Source of the DNA: Marinomonas mediterranea MMB-1
GTDB taxonomy: Bacteria > Pseudomonadota > Gammaproteobacteria > Pseudomonadales > Marinomonadaceae
Direction: 5' to 3'
Assembly (NCBI RefSeq): GCF_000192865.1
Contig: NC_015276.1
Location: 868,001 to 932,000 of the forward strand
Length of the DNA: 64,000 nt
Shown piece after piece: positions 42,151 to 50,498 of the stretch. How positions within the stretch are numbered: position 1 is the first letter of the stretch; the number at the start of each line of letters is the position of its first letter. The notes under the pieces are model-generated. The model was not told the DNA's origin. It was given only the letters and a program-made list of their open reading frames with translations, and did not search any database. Both the position numbers and the translations under genes were made by a program.

Positions 42151-42220
42151 ATGCACAAAAGGTACACGCATAAAGAGTAAAAGAAAGAATAAAAGGTCTA
42201 ATGAAAAGTCGAATGAAAGA

Positions 42221-42274
42221 ACGCCCTTAGCGGATTATAGATCGGGAGGGATTGCTAATTCGCTAAGGGCGTTA
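42221..42274. other. Large stem-loop between converging lig operon and chemoreceptor gene
   Basis: AACGCCCTTAGCG (42221-42233) is perfectly complementary to CGCTAAGGGCGTT (42262-42274) with a 28-nt loop. It lies about 90 bp past the stop of the minus-strand chemoreceptor gene and may end its transcript, though no clear U-tract follows. Confidence 0.5.
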
Positions 42275-42363
42275 AAAAGTCGGTCACTTAATTATTACGT
42301 AAGGCCTAAATTCAGGTAATAAGTATTAAGCGACCATTCAAATTTTATACTGGCGTTCGTTCC

Positions 42364-43671
42364 CTACTTGTCAGACGAGTCTAATAGCTCACCTACCGTA
42401 TTCATAACGTGATCCGCGCCTTGTAAAATTTCATTGATAATCGCGGATGCTTCGTCAATAGATTGAGCGCTTTCTTGCGAACGCTCGCTGATTAGCTCCA
42501 TGCCATTTTTAGCGCTTAGCGTAAGTTGCCCATTCTTATTGACCATTTCTTCAATTTCTATTGTCGACTTACTGGTACGGCCTGCCAATTGACGAACTTC
42601 ATCAGCAACGACCGCAAAGCCGCGACCATGCTCACCTGCACGTGCTGCCTCAATGGCTGCGTTTAAAGCAAGCAAGTTAGTTTGTTCAGCGATACCACTG
42701 ATCGTTGTGACAATCTTAGAAATATCTTCTGATTGAGCATTCAGTTGGTCAATGTGTTCTGACGCTTCATTGACGTGATGTGTGATTTCTTTAGAAGATG
42801 TTACGGTACGTTCAAGTACCTCGGCGCCTTGTTTTGATACTTCGGACGTTTCAACAGAGGTGCTGTGCGCGATTTCTGCCGCATGTTGGACTGCGTGTTG
42901 ACGATCAACTTGCGTGGTTATATCCGACGCAATTTTGACTACTTTAATGACATTGCCTTGGTCATCGTAAACAGGGTTGTATGAGGCTTCTAGCCATATT
43001 GTTCTACCTGAACGAGTAAAGCGCTTAAATTGCCCTGATTTGATTTGCCCTTGTGCCAGCTCTCGCCAAAAGTTCGGGTTTTTTTCATAGAACTCGTTAT
43101 CACAAAAATTGCGATGATGTTTTCCAGCAACCTCACTAACACTGCCATATTCCATCGCTACGAGGAAGTTGTTGTTCGCTTCAAGTACAACACCTTCTGG
43201 CGTAAATTCGATCAAAGCATTGGATAAGTCGAGTGCAGTGTAAAAGGCTTCCAAACGCATTAGGCGTTCTTTTTCTTTGGTAATGTCAGAAGCGATCTTA
43301 ACCACTTTCGTTACAACACCACCTTCTTTAACTGGGAAATACGTTGCCTCAAGCCAGACGTCTTCGCCAGCCTTATTTCGACGCAAGAAATTACCCGATT
43401 GAGGTGTTCCGTTCGCTAAATCCTGCCAAAAGCGTTTGTATTCGGGGCTTGCAGAAAGCGCTTCATGGCAAAACATCGAATGATGCCTTCCGACAATCTC
43501 TGATTCAGCATAACCTGCAACGCCCAAGAAGAGTGAATTTGCTTTAAGAATGTGGCCATCAGGCGTAAAAGTAATGGTCGCACACGCGGCCTCTACAGCG
43601 TCTTCGAATGCTGAGTTAAGTTGAATGTCCTTGACGTCGCTTTTTTCTATTCTGGATTTAGTGAAAAACAT
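42364..43671 (-). CDS. Soluble PAS-PAS methyl-accepting chemotaxis protein (BdlA-like), paralogue
   Basis: The start at 43671 (MFFTKSRIEKSD) is chosen because GGAGGG lies 6 nt upstream; the longer frame is not supported. The 435-residue product has the same plan as the protein at 35182-36492: PAS (about 25-125, FTPDGHILKANSLFLGVAGY), PAS (about 145-250, VVLEANNNFLVAMEYGS) and a short MCP domain (about 265-430) with EDISKIVTTISGIAEQTNLL and the following AARAGEHGRGFAVVADEV. No membrane segment. The two are clear paralogues and lie on either side of the lig operon, in the same orientation, so a sensory link to aromatic-compound use is possible but unproven. Confidence 0.88.
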   Translation of the reverse strand: MFFTKSRIEKSDVKDIQLNSAFEDAVEAACATITFTPDGHILKANSLFLGVAGYAESEIVGRHHSMFCHEALSASPEYKRFWQDLANGTPQSGNFLRRNKAGEDVWLEATYFPVKEGGVVTKVVKIASDITKEKERLMRLEAFYTALDLSNALIEFTPEGVVLEANNNFLVAMEYGSVSEVAGKHHRNFCDNEFYEKNPNFWRELAQGQIKSGQFKRFTRSGRTIWLEASYNPVYDDQGNVIKVVKIASDITTQVDRQHAVQHAAEIAHSTSVETSEVSKQGAEVLERTVTSSKEITHHVNEASEHIDQLNAQSEDISKIVTTISGIAEQTNLLALNAAIEAARAGEHGRGFAVVADEVRQLAGRTSKSTIEIEEMVNKNGQLTLSAKNGMELISERSQESAQSIDEASAIINEILQGADHVMNTVGELLDSSDK

Positions 43672-44003
43672 TTTTATCCCTCCCCGGTAAAATGCTGCTA
43701 TTAATAAAAGCACATTTGGGCACAATTTAATTACATAAAAAGTGTGGGGATATTGTTTCTAACTGTATCTTTAGGTTACTAATTCTTAAGAAAATTAATT
43801 GATTTGTATCGCTTTGAGCGAAATGGGTAATCTCTCTCTTTTAAGGTAAGCGTTTATGATGTCGGCTTCACTGAGTAATGAATACCTTGCCGTTTCTAAA
43901 AAAAGTGCTAAATAGACAGGTAACGTGTGGGAATATGTTTCCAAAAGCGACGAAAGTTGCTTTATTTTTATTTAGTTTGAAATGCTATTTTAGAAAGCAT
44001 GGC

Positions 44004-44042
44004 AAGTGTCTGATAGAGACATCACTTTTCTATCAGACACTT
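44004..44042. other. Stem-loop after the aldo-keto reductase gene
   Basis: AAGTGTCTGATAG (44004-44016) and CTATCAGACACTT (44030-44042) form a perfect 13-bp stem with a 13-nt loop, 36 bp past the stop at 44078. There is no U-tract. The rest of the roughly 400 bp between this gene and the chemoreceptor start shows no gene. Confidence 0.55.
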
Positions 44043-44077
44043 GGTTCTATAAAATAAATTTATGAGTCTTGTTCAAA

Positions 44078-45067
44078 TTATATGAACTCTTCTGTATCTA
44101 TTTCGTGTTGTTGTGCTTGATTATAGCGCGGGCCGCTAACAGTATTCTGGTTGATTAGCTCGTCCAGTAACGCGATTGTGCTCTGCTCAAGTTGATGCTC
44201 GTGCGATGCTAGGTTTTCTTCCATGTGGCTGACAAATCGAGTGCCTGGAATCGCAACAATGTTTTTGCTTTGATGTAAAACCCAAGACAGTGCGAGTTGA
44301 GCGGGTGTGCAGCCGATATTGCTGGCGATATCCGTAAAGCGACCTAATAGTGCTAAATTCTTGGGGTAATGTTGAGCATCAAATCGCGGCATATTGTTTC
44401 GAATATCGCCCTGAATCAAATCATCTTGAGATTTGATGGCACCGCTTAAAAAGCCACGAGCCAGTGGGCTAAATGCGACAAAGGTGACATTCAGGTCTTC
44501 ACATGCTTTTAAGGTTGCGATTTCAGGGTTACGTGTCCAAAGGGAATATTCGGACTGTAGCGCTGTAATTGGGTGCTCGTTGTGTGCCTGACGCAACGTT
44601 TGTGCCGACACCTCACTGAGACCGATGGCACCAATTTTACCTTCTTTCACTAAGTCAGCGAGCGCGCCTGTGCTTTCTTCAATCGGAACATCTGGGTCTT
44701 TTCTGTGTAGATAATAGAGATCAATGTGATCGGTACCTAAGCGTTTCAAACTGGCTTCGCATTGCTTCTTTAGATGCTCAGGTCGCCCGTTGATGAGCTT
44801 TTTTCCGTCTTCCATCGACATGCCGCATTTGCTGGCTAGGAAAAATTCAGAGCGTCGGTGCATTAGCGCTTTGCCGACTAAAAGCTCGTTTTTTCCCGCA
44901 CCATAAAGCGTTGCGGTGTCGAAATGTTGGTAGCCCATATCCAGCGCCGCATTGAGCGATTTTATCGCTTCCTCTTCGGCAACGGGTTTACCGTATGCAT
45001 GCGAAAGGTTCATGCAACCGAGTCCAATTTTGGGAGACAGCATTTTTGGGAAGTTGTTTGCAGTCAT
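44078..45067 (-). CDS. Aldo/keto reductase
   Basis: NADPH-dependent (alpha/beta)8-barrel oxidoreductase, 329 residues. The catalytic tetrad is visible: Asp and Tyr in HFDTATLYGAG, Lys in FLASKCGMS, His in LYYLHRKD. The nucleotide-binding end has AFSPLARGFLSGAI and IPGTRFVSHMEEN. The substrate is unknown. It follows ligC on the same strand but a terminator (45166-45197) separates them, so it is its own unit. Confidence 0.88.
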   Translation of the reverse strand: MTANNFPKMLSPKIGLGCMNLSHAYGKPVAEEEAIKSLNAALDMGYQHFDTATLYGAGKNELLVGKALMHRRSEFFLASKCGMSMEDGKKLINGRPEHLKKQCEASLKRLGTDHIDLYYLHRKDPDVPIEESTGALADLVKEGKIGAIGLSEVSAQTLRQAHNEHPITALQSEYSLWTRNPEIATLKACEDLNVTFVAFSPLARGFLSGAIKSQDDLIQGDIRNNMPRFDAQHYPKNLALLGRFTDIASNIGCTPAQLALSWVLHQSKNIVAIPGTRFVSHMEENLASHEHQLEQSTIALLDELINQNTVSGPRYNQAQQHEIDTEEFI

Positions 45068-45120
45068 AGTTAACCTTCTTAAAGTGATTATTAGACAGAG
45101 ACCTTTATGTGCCTATTGTA

Positions 45121-45155
45121 TTGGCTTCGCTCGCGACTTCGTGAAAAGGCCTCAG
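45121..45155. repeat. Dispersed 35-bp intergenic repeat, copy 2
   Basis: Partner of 34946-34980 (30 of 35 bases identical), lying upstream of the aldo-keto reductase start. Confidence 0.6.
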
Positions 45156-45165
45156 ACTAAAGCAA

Positions 45166-45197
45166 AAAGCCGCATGATACGACTATCATACGGCTTT
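45166..45197 (-). terminator. Rho-independent terminator of ligC
   Basis: AAAGCCG-C-ATGAT (45166-45178) pairs with ATCAT-A-CGGCTTT (45185-45197). The single C/A mismatch on the plus strand becomes a G-U pair in the minus-strand RNA, and a T-rich tail follows on that strand. It lies 22 bp past the ligC stop. Confidence 0.85.
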
Positions 45198-45219
45198 ATT
45201 CTATTACTATATTAGGGCA

Positions 45220-46167
45220 TTAGGCTTCGAAGCATTGCTCAAGTTTATACAGCGTTTCCATGGCATCAATGGCTTGAGTCACACAGGCGTTAGGCGTGCG
45301 TCCTTCTTCAATGGCCGATATAAATTCTCGGTCTTGTAGTTCGATACCGTTATTTGAAATCGCAACCTCTGACAGGTCAATTTTGTTTTCATTGCCGTCG
45401 TATAAATCGTCATATCGCGCAATGTAAGTGCCATTGTCACAAATGTAACGGAAGAAGGTACCAAATGGACCGTCGTTATTAAATGACAGCGACAATGTAC
45501 AGATAGCACCATCAGGCACTTTCATACCGATGCTCATATCCATCGCGATTTTTAGTTCTTCATGAATAGGGCCTTGAAGCGCTTGAACTTTATTAGCGAC
45601 ACCACCTGTTTGGTATTGGAATAAGTCCACAGTATGACAAGCATGGTGCCACAGTAGGTGATCCGTCCAAGAGCGCGCTTGGCCCAAGGCGTTTTTATTT
45701 TCACGGCGGAAGAAGTAGGTCTGAACATCCATCTGCTGTATTTTTAACTCGCCAGCTTGGATTTTATTGTGAATCCATTGGTGAGATGGATTGAAACGGC
45801 GAGTGTGTCCAGCCATAGCGACAAGACCCGTTTTCTTTTGAGTGTCAACAAGACGACGAGCATCTTCAATGTTGTCCGCCATGGGAATTTCGACCATGAC
45901 ATGTTTGCCTGCTTCTAAACATTGAATGGCTTGAGATGCGTGCATTTGCGTTGGAGTCGCTAGGATAACCGCATCGACATCATCTCGGGCTAAACTTTCT
46001 GCAAGATCTGTCGTGTAGTGTGCGACACCACGCTCTTCTGCGAATGCTTTAATGCTTTCGATTCGTGTGCCTACCACAGAGACGACTTCTGAGCCTTCAA
46101 TCGCGGCAACAGCGTCCATGTGCTTCTTACCAAATGCGCCTGAAGCACCCGCTATACATATTCTCAT
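45220..46167 (-). CDS. ligC: 4-carboxy-2-hydroxymuconate-6-semialdehyde dehydrogenase LigC
   Basis: Oxidises the LigAB ring-cleavage product to 2-pyrone-4,6-dicarboxylate, using NAD(P). The 315-residue Gfo/Idh-family protein has the nucleotide-binding start MRICIAGASGAFGKKHMDAV, VDAVILATPTQMHASQAI, GKHVMVEIPMAD, and the LigC-specific MAGHTRRFNPSHQWIHNKI, MDVQTYFFRRENKNALGQ, SWTDHLLWHHACHTVDLF and NDGPFGTFFRYICDNGTYIA. The length equals the Sphingobium protein. It is separated from ligJKUIAB by 3 kb and is on the opposite strand, just downstream of the double-HTH LysR gene. Confidence 0.93.
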   Translation of the reverse strand: MRICIAGASGAFGKKHMDAVAAIEGSEVVSVVGTRIESIKAFAEERGVAHYTTDLAESLARDDVDAVILATPTQMHASQAIQCLEAGKHVMVEIPMADNIEDARRLVDTQKKTGLVAMAGHTRRFNPSHQWIHNKIQAGELKIQQMDVQTYFFRRENKNALGQARSWTDHLLWHHACHTVDLFQYQTGGVANKVQALQGPIHEELKIAMDMSIGMKVPDGAICTLSLSFNNDGPFGTFFRYICDNGTYIARYDDLYDGNENKIDLSEVAISNNGIELQDREFISAIEEGRTPNACVTQAIDAMETLYKLEQCFEA

Positions 46168-46250
46168 TGTTCTGCTCCAACTAGTAACCTAAAGGATTTA
46201 TTGTTATCCATTCAATCTAACATCGGTACTAAAAAGCAGGTAATCGATAA

Positions 46251-46283
46251 ATTGCTATCTATATTCAAATAATAGATAGCAAT
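46251..46283. other. Perfect 12-bp hairpin between the LysR gene and ligC
   Basis: ATTGCTATCTAT (46251-46262) and ATAGATAGCAAT (46272-46283) with a 9-nt loop. It starts 13 bp past the LysR stop and about 85 bp before ligC. It may be a terminator of the regulator or part of the ligC operator. Confidence 0.5.
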
Positions 46284-46295
46284 ACGGGTTCTGCT

Positions 46296-47516
46296 TTATC
46301 TAAACACCTCGGCGACTTCTCTAAGCATGCTAAGGAAATGGGACTGTGTTGTTGTGGGAAGCCAGTTTTTACGCACACATAAACCGATAGGGCGGCGGGT
46401 GTGTTCAAGTTCAAACGGAAGAACTCGGAGTAAATTAATATTGATTTCTCGCTCGATTTGAGCCGCTGAAATTAAAGTTAAGCGATCGCTCTCAAGCAGC
46501 AGTTCCCGAATCAAAATCTGAGAACTGGATTCAATAATACGTTTCGGGCGTTCAATATCGGCTTCCGAAAAGAGGTTCTCAAAGGCTTGCCGTGTCGGTG
46601 TCCCTTCTCCAGGAACAACCCACGCATAGTCCGCCAAATCTATCGCCGAGACCTCGCCTTTTTCAAACAGTGGGTGACCGTGTCTTGCTACGATGGAAAG
46701 AGGAGGGTGCCATAATGCCTCTTGAATAACGTCGTCAGCGGGTAGAGGGTCGCGCAAAGCGCCTAAGATCATATCGATATCACCTTGGCGAAGGTGATGG
46801 AGTAAATCTTGATAAGGGCCTTCTATTACGCGTACGTTGACGTCATTGTGCGTTTCGTTAAATCGAAGAATGGATTTCGGTAGGATCGTCGTTCGAGCCA
46901 GTGGCATACTGCCGATATCGATCGTACTAACGTCACGGTATTGCAGAGCATGAATTTCCGAAACACCTTGCTTTAACTCATTAAAGGCAAGCTTAGTGGC
47001 TTTGGACAGCTCTTTAGCCGCTGCCGTAGCTCCGATGCCGAGACTGTTTTTCTCAAATAGAGTGATGTCTAACAATCGCTCAAGGTCGCGGGCCGCTCTA
47101 TGAACAGACGATTGAGAAATGCCTAAGTTACGGCTGGCGATACTGAAGTTTTGAGCCTCACAGACGGCGACCAATGCTTTTAATTGAGTGGTACTGATCT
47201 GAGCGAGAATGTTTTTATGAACCGCATCACGCCCTTGAGCTTCTTGTAAAATATGCTGGGTCGCGAGTTGTAGGTGCTCAATGGCACGGGTAACACGGTT
47301 TTGCCAGATGCTACCTGATTTGGTTGGGTACATTCCGTCTGAGTGTCGTTCAAACAAGTTTGCACCTAATTGTTTTTCTAGTTTTGCAATTGCTTGTGTG
47401 ATCGCCGGTTGAGAGAGGAAAATGCTATCGGAGGCTTTCGTAATACTTTTTTGCTCTATTACAGAAAGAAACACTCGTAGATGGCGCAAATTCGGAATTG
47501 GCATAGACGCTGACAT
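46296..47516 (-). CDS. LysR-type regulator with two tandem HTH domains
   Basis: A 406-residue LTTR, about 100 longer than usual because it carries two LysR winged-HTH domains: residues about 10-68 (LRHLRVFLSVIEQKSITKAS, SQPAITQAIAKLEKQLGANL) and 109-166 (TTQLKALVAVCEAQNFSIAS, SQSSVHRAARDLERLLDITL). A short linker (about 75-105) joins them, and a standard effector-binding domain follows (about 197-403, STIDIGSMPLARTTILPKSI). The reading frame is continuous, so this is one polypeptide. It lies directly upstream of ligC on the same strand and divergent from the AEC transporter. It is the best candidate regulator of the lig genes, but this is inferred. Confidence 0.85.
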   Translation of the reverse strand: MSASMPIPNLRHLRVFLSVIEQKSITKASDSIFLSQPAITQAIAKLEKQLGANLFERHSDGMYPTKSGSIWQNRVTRAIEHLQLATQHILQEAQGRDAVHKNILAQISTTQLKALVAVCEAQNFSIASRNLGISQSSVHRAARDLERLLDITLFEKNSLGIGATAAAKELSKATKLAFNELKQGVSEIHALQYRDVSTIDIGSMPLARTTILPKSILRFNETHNDVNVRVIEGPYQDLLHHLRQGDIDMILGALRDPLPADDVIQEALWHPPLSIVARHGHPLFEKGEVSAIDLADYAWVVPGEGTPTRQAFENLFSEADIERPKRIIESSSQILIRELLLESDRLTLISAAQIEREININLLRVLPFELEHTRRPIGLCVRKNWLPTTTQSHFLSMLREVAEVFR

Positions 47517-47891
47517 AGTTTGGTTCTCTCACATTTGCTCTGTCTTTCAAAATTGATGTAACCGAGCAAGTTATTATTTTAATTTTAGAACAAGTTATAA
47601 AGAGCGACAGTTTTTCACGAAAAGTGAATTGACCTGCAAAAAAACGCTTTAGATGCTAAACACTATAACAAATGAGAATTACTTGTTAAGTGAAAACTGA
47701 TTGTTTTAGTTGAAAACTTGATGTGAGTGTGAACAGGACTGATTTATCGGCTTTGAATCAAAACTCGACAGAGTTTCATAATTTTAATGTTAAACTTCGA
47801 GCCAAATAAGTCGTATAGACTGATTTGAGACCGTTTAGGCGCAATTACCAGCGTATTATTGATGAAAAATAGCTAACTAGGCAAAAGGCTT
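47517..47891. other. Divergent promoter region between the double-HTH LysR gene and the AEC transporter
   Basis: About 375 bp without a gene. It is AT-rich and should contain the promoters and LysR operator for both directions, but I see no palindrome strong enough to name. Confidence 0.4.
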
Positions 47892-48824
47892 ATGGACGTT
47901 GTTCTAACGATTACTGCACCTATCTTTTTCTTAATCTTTTTAGGGTTTGTGGCCGTCAGAGTCAATCTCGTGTCGAAAGAAGCACTCGCGGGTATGAGTC
48001 GCCTTGTCTTATATTTTGCTTTGCCTGCGTTAGTCTTTACGAAACTGTCGACCACCGATTTGGCAAGCATGGTGGATGTTCAATACATCACCGCTTACGC
48101 AATCGGCGGGCTTTGTTCGTTCTTCATCACGGTGCTGATGAGTCGAGTGATACTCAAGAGTTCATACAACGATGCAGGCGTTCAGGCTATCGGAGCGACC
48201 ATGGCAAACAGTGCTTTCGTGGGCTTCCCAATTCTGATTCAATTTTTCGATCATGTTCCGACTCAAGCGTTTGCGATGGCCTTGATGGTCGAAAACATTA
48301 TCTTGCTCCCTGTTGCCTTAACTTTTATCGAATCGACTCGCGGCGGCACGGACAGTCAAGGCTTGAAAACCTTAGGGACAATTGCAAAACGAGTCATGTC
48401 TAATCCTATTATCTGTGCAGTCTTTCTCGGCGTCTTATTTTCTGCGTTTGGTTTATCTTTACCCTCTGTGTTGGATATAAGTTTAGAAATGTTAGCCAAG
48501 GCATCTGCGCCCGTTGCTTTGTTTGTGATTGGTGGCTCTTTGGTGGGCATCAGTCTTAAAGGCAGTATTAATGACATCTCGCTGGTGGTTTGTAGTAAGC
48601 TGCTCGTATACCCATTGATTGTATTTGGTGTCCTTCAGATGATGCCAGATTTGTCAGAGGAACTTAAAATATCGGCCTTGTTGTTCGCTGCAATGCCGAT
48701 GTTTAGTACCTACCCAATTATATGCAGCAAATACGGGAAGCGCAGTTTTTGTGCGAGCACCTTGCTCGTGACCACATTGGCTTCTTTCTTTACCTTGAGT
48801 ATATTGCTGCGAATTTTGTCCTAA
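47892..48824 (+). CDS. AEC-family transporter
   Basis: Auxin-efflux-carrier-type permease of 310 residues with about ten membrane segments. Typical features are APIFFLIFLGFVAVRVNLVS at the start, LVLYFALPALVFTKLSTTDL, the broken-helix NSAFVGFPILIQFFD and a C-terminal FAAMPMFSTYPIICSKYGKR. It is followed after 14 bp by the type II dehydroquinase gene, so the pair probably handles quinate, shikimate or a similar carboxylate; direction and substrate are inferred only from this. Confidence 0.85.
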   Translation: MDVVLTITAPIFFLIFLGFVAVRVNLVSKEALAGMSRLVLYFALPALVFTKLSTTDLASMVDVQYITAYAIGGLCSFFITVLMSRVILKSSYNDAGVQAIGATMANSAFVGFPILIQFFDHVPTQAFAMALMVENIILLPVALTFIESTRGGTDSQGLKTLGTIAKRVMSNPIICAVFLGVLFSAFGLSLPSVLDISLEMLAKASAPVALFVIGGSLVGISLKGSINDISLVVCSKLLVYPLIVFGVLQMMPDLSEELKISALLFAAMPMFSTYPIICSKYGKRSFCASTLLVTTLASFFTLSILLRILS

Positions 48825-48838
48825 ACGGAGGAAGCGTT

Positions 48839-49285
48839 TTGAAGATTATGGTGTTAAATGGCCCAAATTTAAATTTACTAGGGCAACGTGAGCCAGAACA
48901 GTATGGATCAGAGAGCTTGCAAGATGTCGAGGCAATGTGTCGAACGTTTGCAGAAAAAGAAGGCTACAGTATTGATTTTCGACAGTCGAATCATGAAGGA
49001 GTATTGATTGATGCCATTCATGAAGCGGGTGTTCAAATAAAAGCAGGCGAAATGCTGGGCGTTGTCTTTAATCCGGGCGCATATACGCATACTTCGATTG
49101 CGTTGCACGATGCTATTAAAGGCGCTGAAGTGCCTGTTATAGAAGTTCATATTTCCAACGTTCATGCTCGCGAAGCGTTTCGCCACAACTCTTATATCTC
49201 GCCGTGCGCTGAAGGCATTGTTGTCGGAATGGGTACATTTGGCTACCTATTAGGCATGCAAGGGCTTATCCATAAAAAAGGATAA
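48839..49285 (+). CDS. aroQ: Type II 3-dehydroquinate dehydratase
   Basis: Interconverts 3-dehydroquinate and 3-dehydroshikimate. I use the TTG at 48839 as start because GGAGGA lies 6 nt upstream; the ATG at 48848 is too far. The 148-residue product has MVLNGPNLNLLGQREPEQYG with the active-site Tyr, RQSNHEGVLIDAIHEA, NPGAYTHTSIALHDAI and EVHISNVHAREAFRHNSYIS, all hallmark motifs. Being paired with a transporter and near lig genes, it may serve quinate/shikimate catabolism to protocatechuate rather than biosynthesis. No quinate dehydrogenase or dehydroshikimate dehydratase is in the window. A GGCTTATCC/GGATAAGCC hairpin overlaps the stop. Confidence 0.93.
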   Translation: MKIMVLNGPNLNLLGQREPEQYGSESLQDVEAMCRTFAEKEGYSIDFRQSNHEGVLIDAIHEAGVQIKAGEMLGVVFNPGAYTHTSIALHDAIKGAEVPVIEVHISNVHAREAFRHNSYISPCAEGIVVGMGTFGYLLGMQGLIHKKG

Positions 49286-49393
49286 GCCGGTTCGCTGTTT
49301 GATGTTGTATGACACGGTATCGAAGCAGCGATAGAAATGCCTGTGCTTGTCTCCCCGTTCAAACTGTGCCCGTCTACCCGTTCAAGTGGCCGT

Positions 49394-50308
49394 TTAGTAG
49401 GAAGCGGTCACGCGTTTTACCGCCTCAATAAACTGTCCCAGCGCCGCGATATTTTCAGGTCCAGAGCGAGTCGTAAGACCGACGGCGCTGAGTGTTTCCT
49501 TTGTGTCGATTGGCAGCTCGCAAAGCTCTTTCGACTCAATTTCACGTGCGACAACGCCCCTTGAAATAGCCCAAATCGCGTCATTGTTGCGAATAAATTC
49601 TTTGCCAAATGAGTCTGATACCGTGTCAATGCGATCTTTAATGTTAGTGATGTCCTGCGACAATAAAAAAGCATCGACCGTTGGCGCTGTAATGGATTCT
49701 TGTGGTGGGTATAAAATAGGGTAGTCGCAGATATCCGCTAATTGAAAATCTGGTTTGTTGACAAGAGGGTGCGACGGTCTGACGGCAAAGACGATTTGTT
49801 CTGAGTACAGGTGCTCAAAGTGCAGGCCTGCCATCGCTTCCGGTACGCCTAATCGGCCAACCACCAAATCCAGTTCTCCCACACGAAGCTGACTCATTAG
49901 CAATGCGTTAGGGCCGGAGCTTAAGTGCAAACGTGTGGTCGTGTCAGACTCTCTAAAATGCTTAACCGCAGAAGGTAATACACTGGTGGCGACGGTTGGT
50001 AATACACCAATACTGAGTTTGTGAGCACGTTGCTGTAATGCTTCAGCCACTTTCTCTGTTCCTTCTCTAAGAGCCGCCAAACTGGTGCTAGCGTGCTCTA
50101 AAAAAAGGTGGCCAAATTTAGTGAGCTCGATGCCTTTTTTGTTTCTTTCTAACAAGCGAGCATCAAGAATTTCTTCAAGCTCTTTTAATGTTTTAGAAAC
50201 AGCGGGTTGAGTAAGCGAAAGGACGTCAGCGGCGCGAATGACACTGCCTTGTTGAACGATTTCTAGAAAACACTGCAAGTGTCGATATTTAATTCGGTTT
50301 TCTGACAT
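49394..50308 (-). CDS. LysR-type regulator, PcaQ-like
   Basis: A 304-residue LTTR whose N-terminus IKYRHLQCFLEIVQQGSVIR and following TQPAVSKTLKELEEILDARL match the PcaQ/GbpR-type regulators of protocatechuate catabolism. The effector domain starts near residue 95 (KLSIGVLPTVATSVLPSAV). PcaQ normally activates the ortho-cleavage pca operon, whereas here only the meta (lig) pathway is visible. It converges on aroQ and is the third LTTR in this half of the window. Control of lig or quinate genes is plausible. Confidence 0.85.
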   Translation of the reverse strand: MSENRIKYRHLQCFLEIVQQGSVIRAADVLSLTQPAVSKTLKELEEILDARLLERNKKGIELTKFGHLFLEHASTSLAALREGTEKVAEALQQRAHKLSIGVLPTVATSVLPSAVKHFRESDTTTRLHLSSGPNALLMSQLRVGELDLVVGRLGVPEAMAGLHFEHLYSEQIVFAVRPSHPLVNKPDFQLADICDYPILYPPQESITAPTVDAFLLSQDITNIKDRIDTVSDSFGKEFIRNNDAIWAISRGVVAREIESKELCELPIDTKETLSAVGLTTRSGPENIAALGQFIEAVKRVTASY

Positions 50309-50498
50309 TACTTTCTCTTACTTCTAGTTTGATAAAAACGCTCTATTATGACGAATGTTTTCGTAAAATCTAATGCTCATCGCATGAGATTACCATACAA
50401 ACTGAGTAAGCTTGACTGAATAACGTATAGAAAACTGTACACGCTGACCAAAATGTCGTTATTGAACAGACTATAACAAGATTCAACGTGCTCTTACG

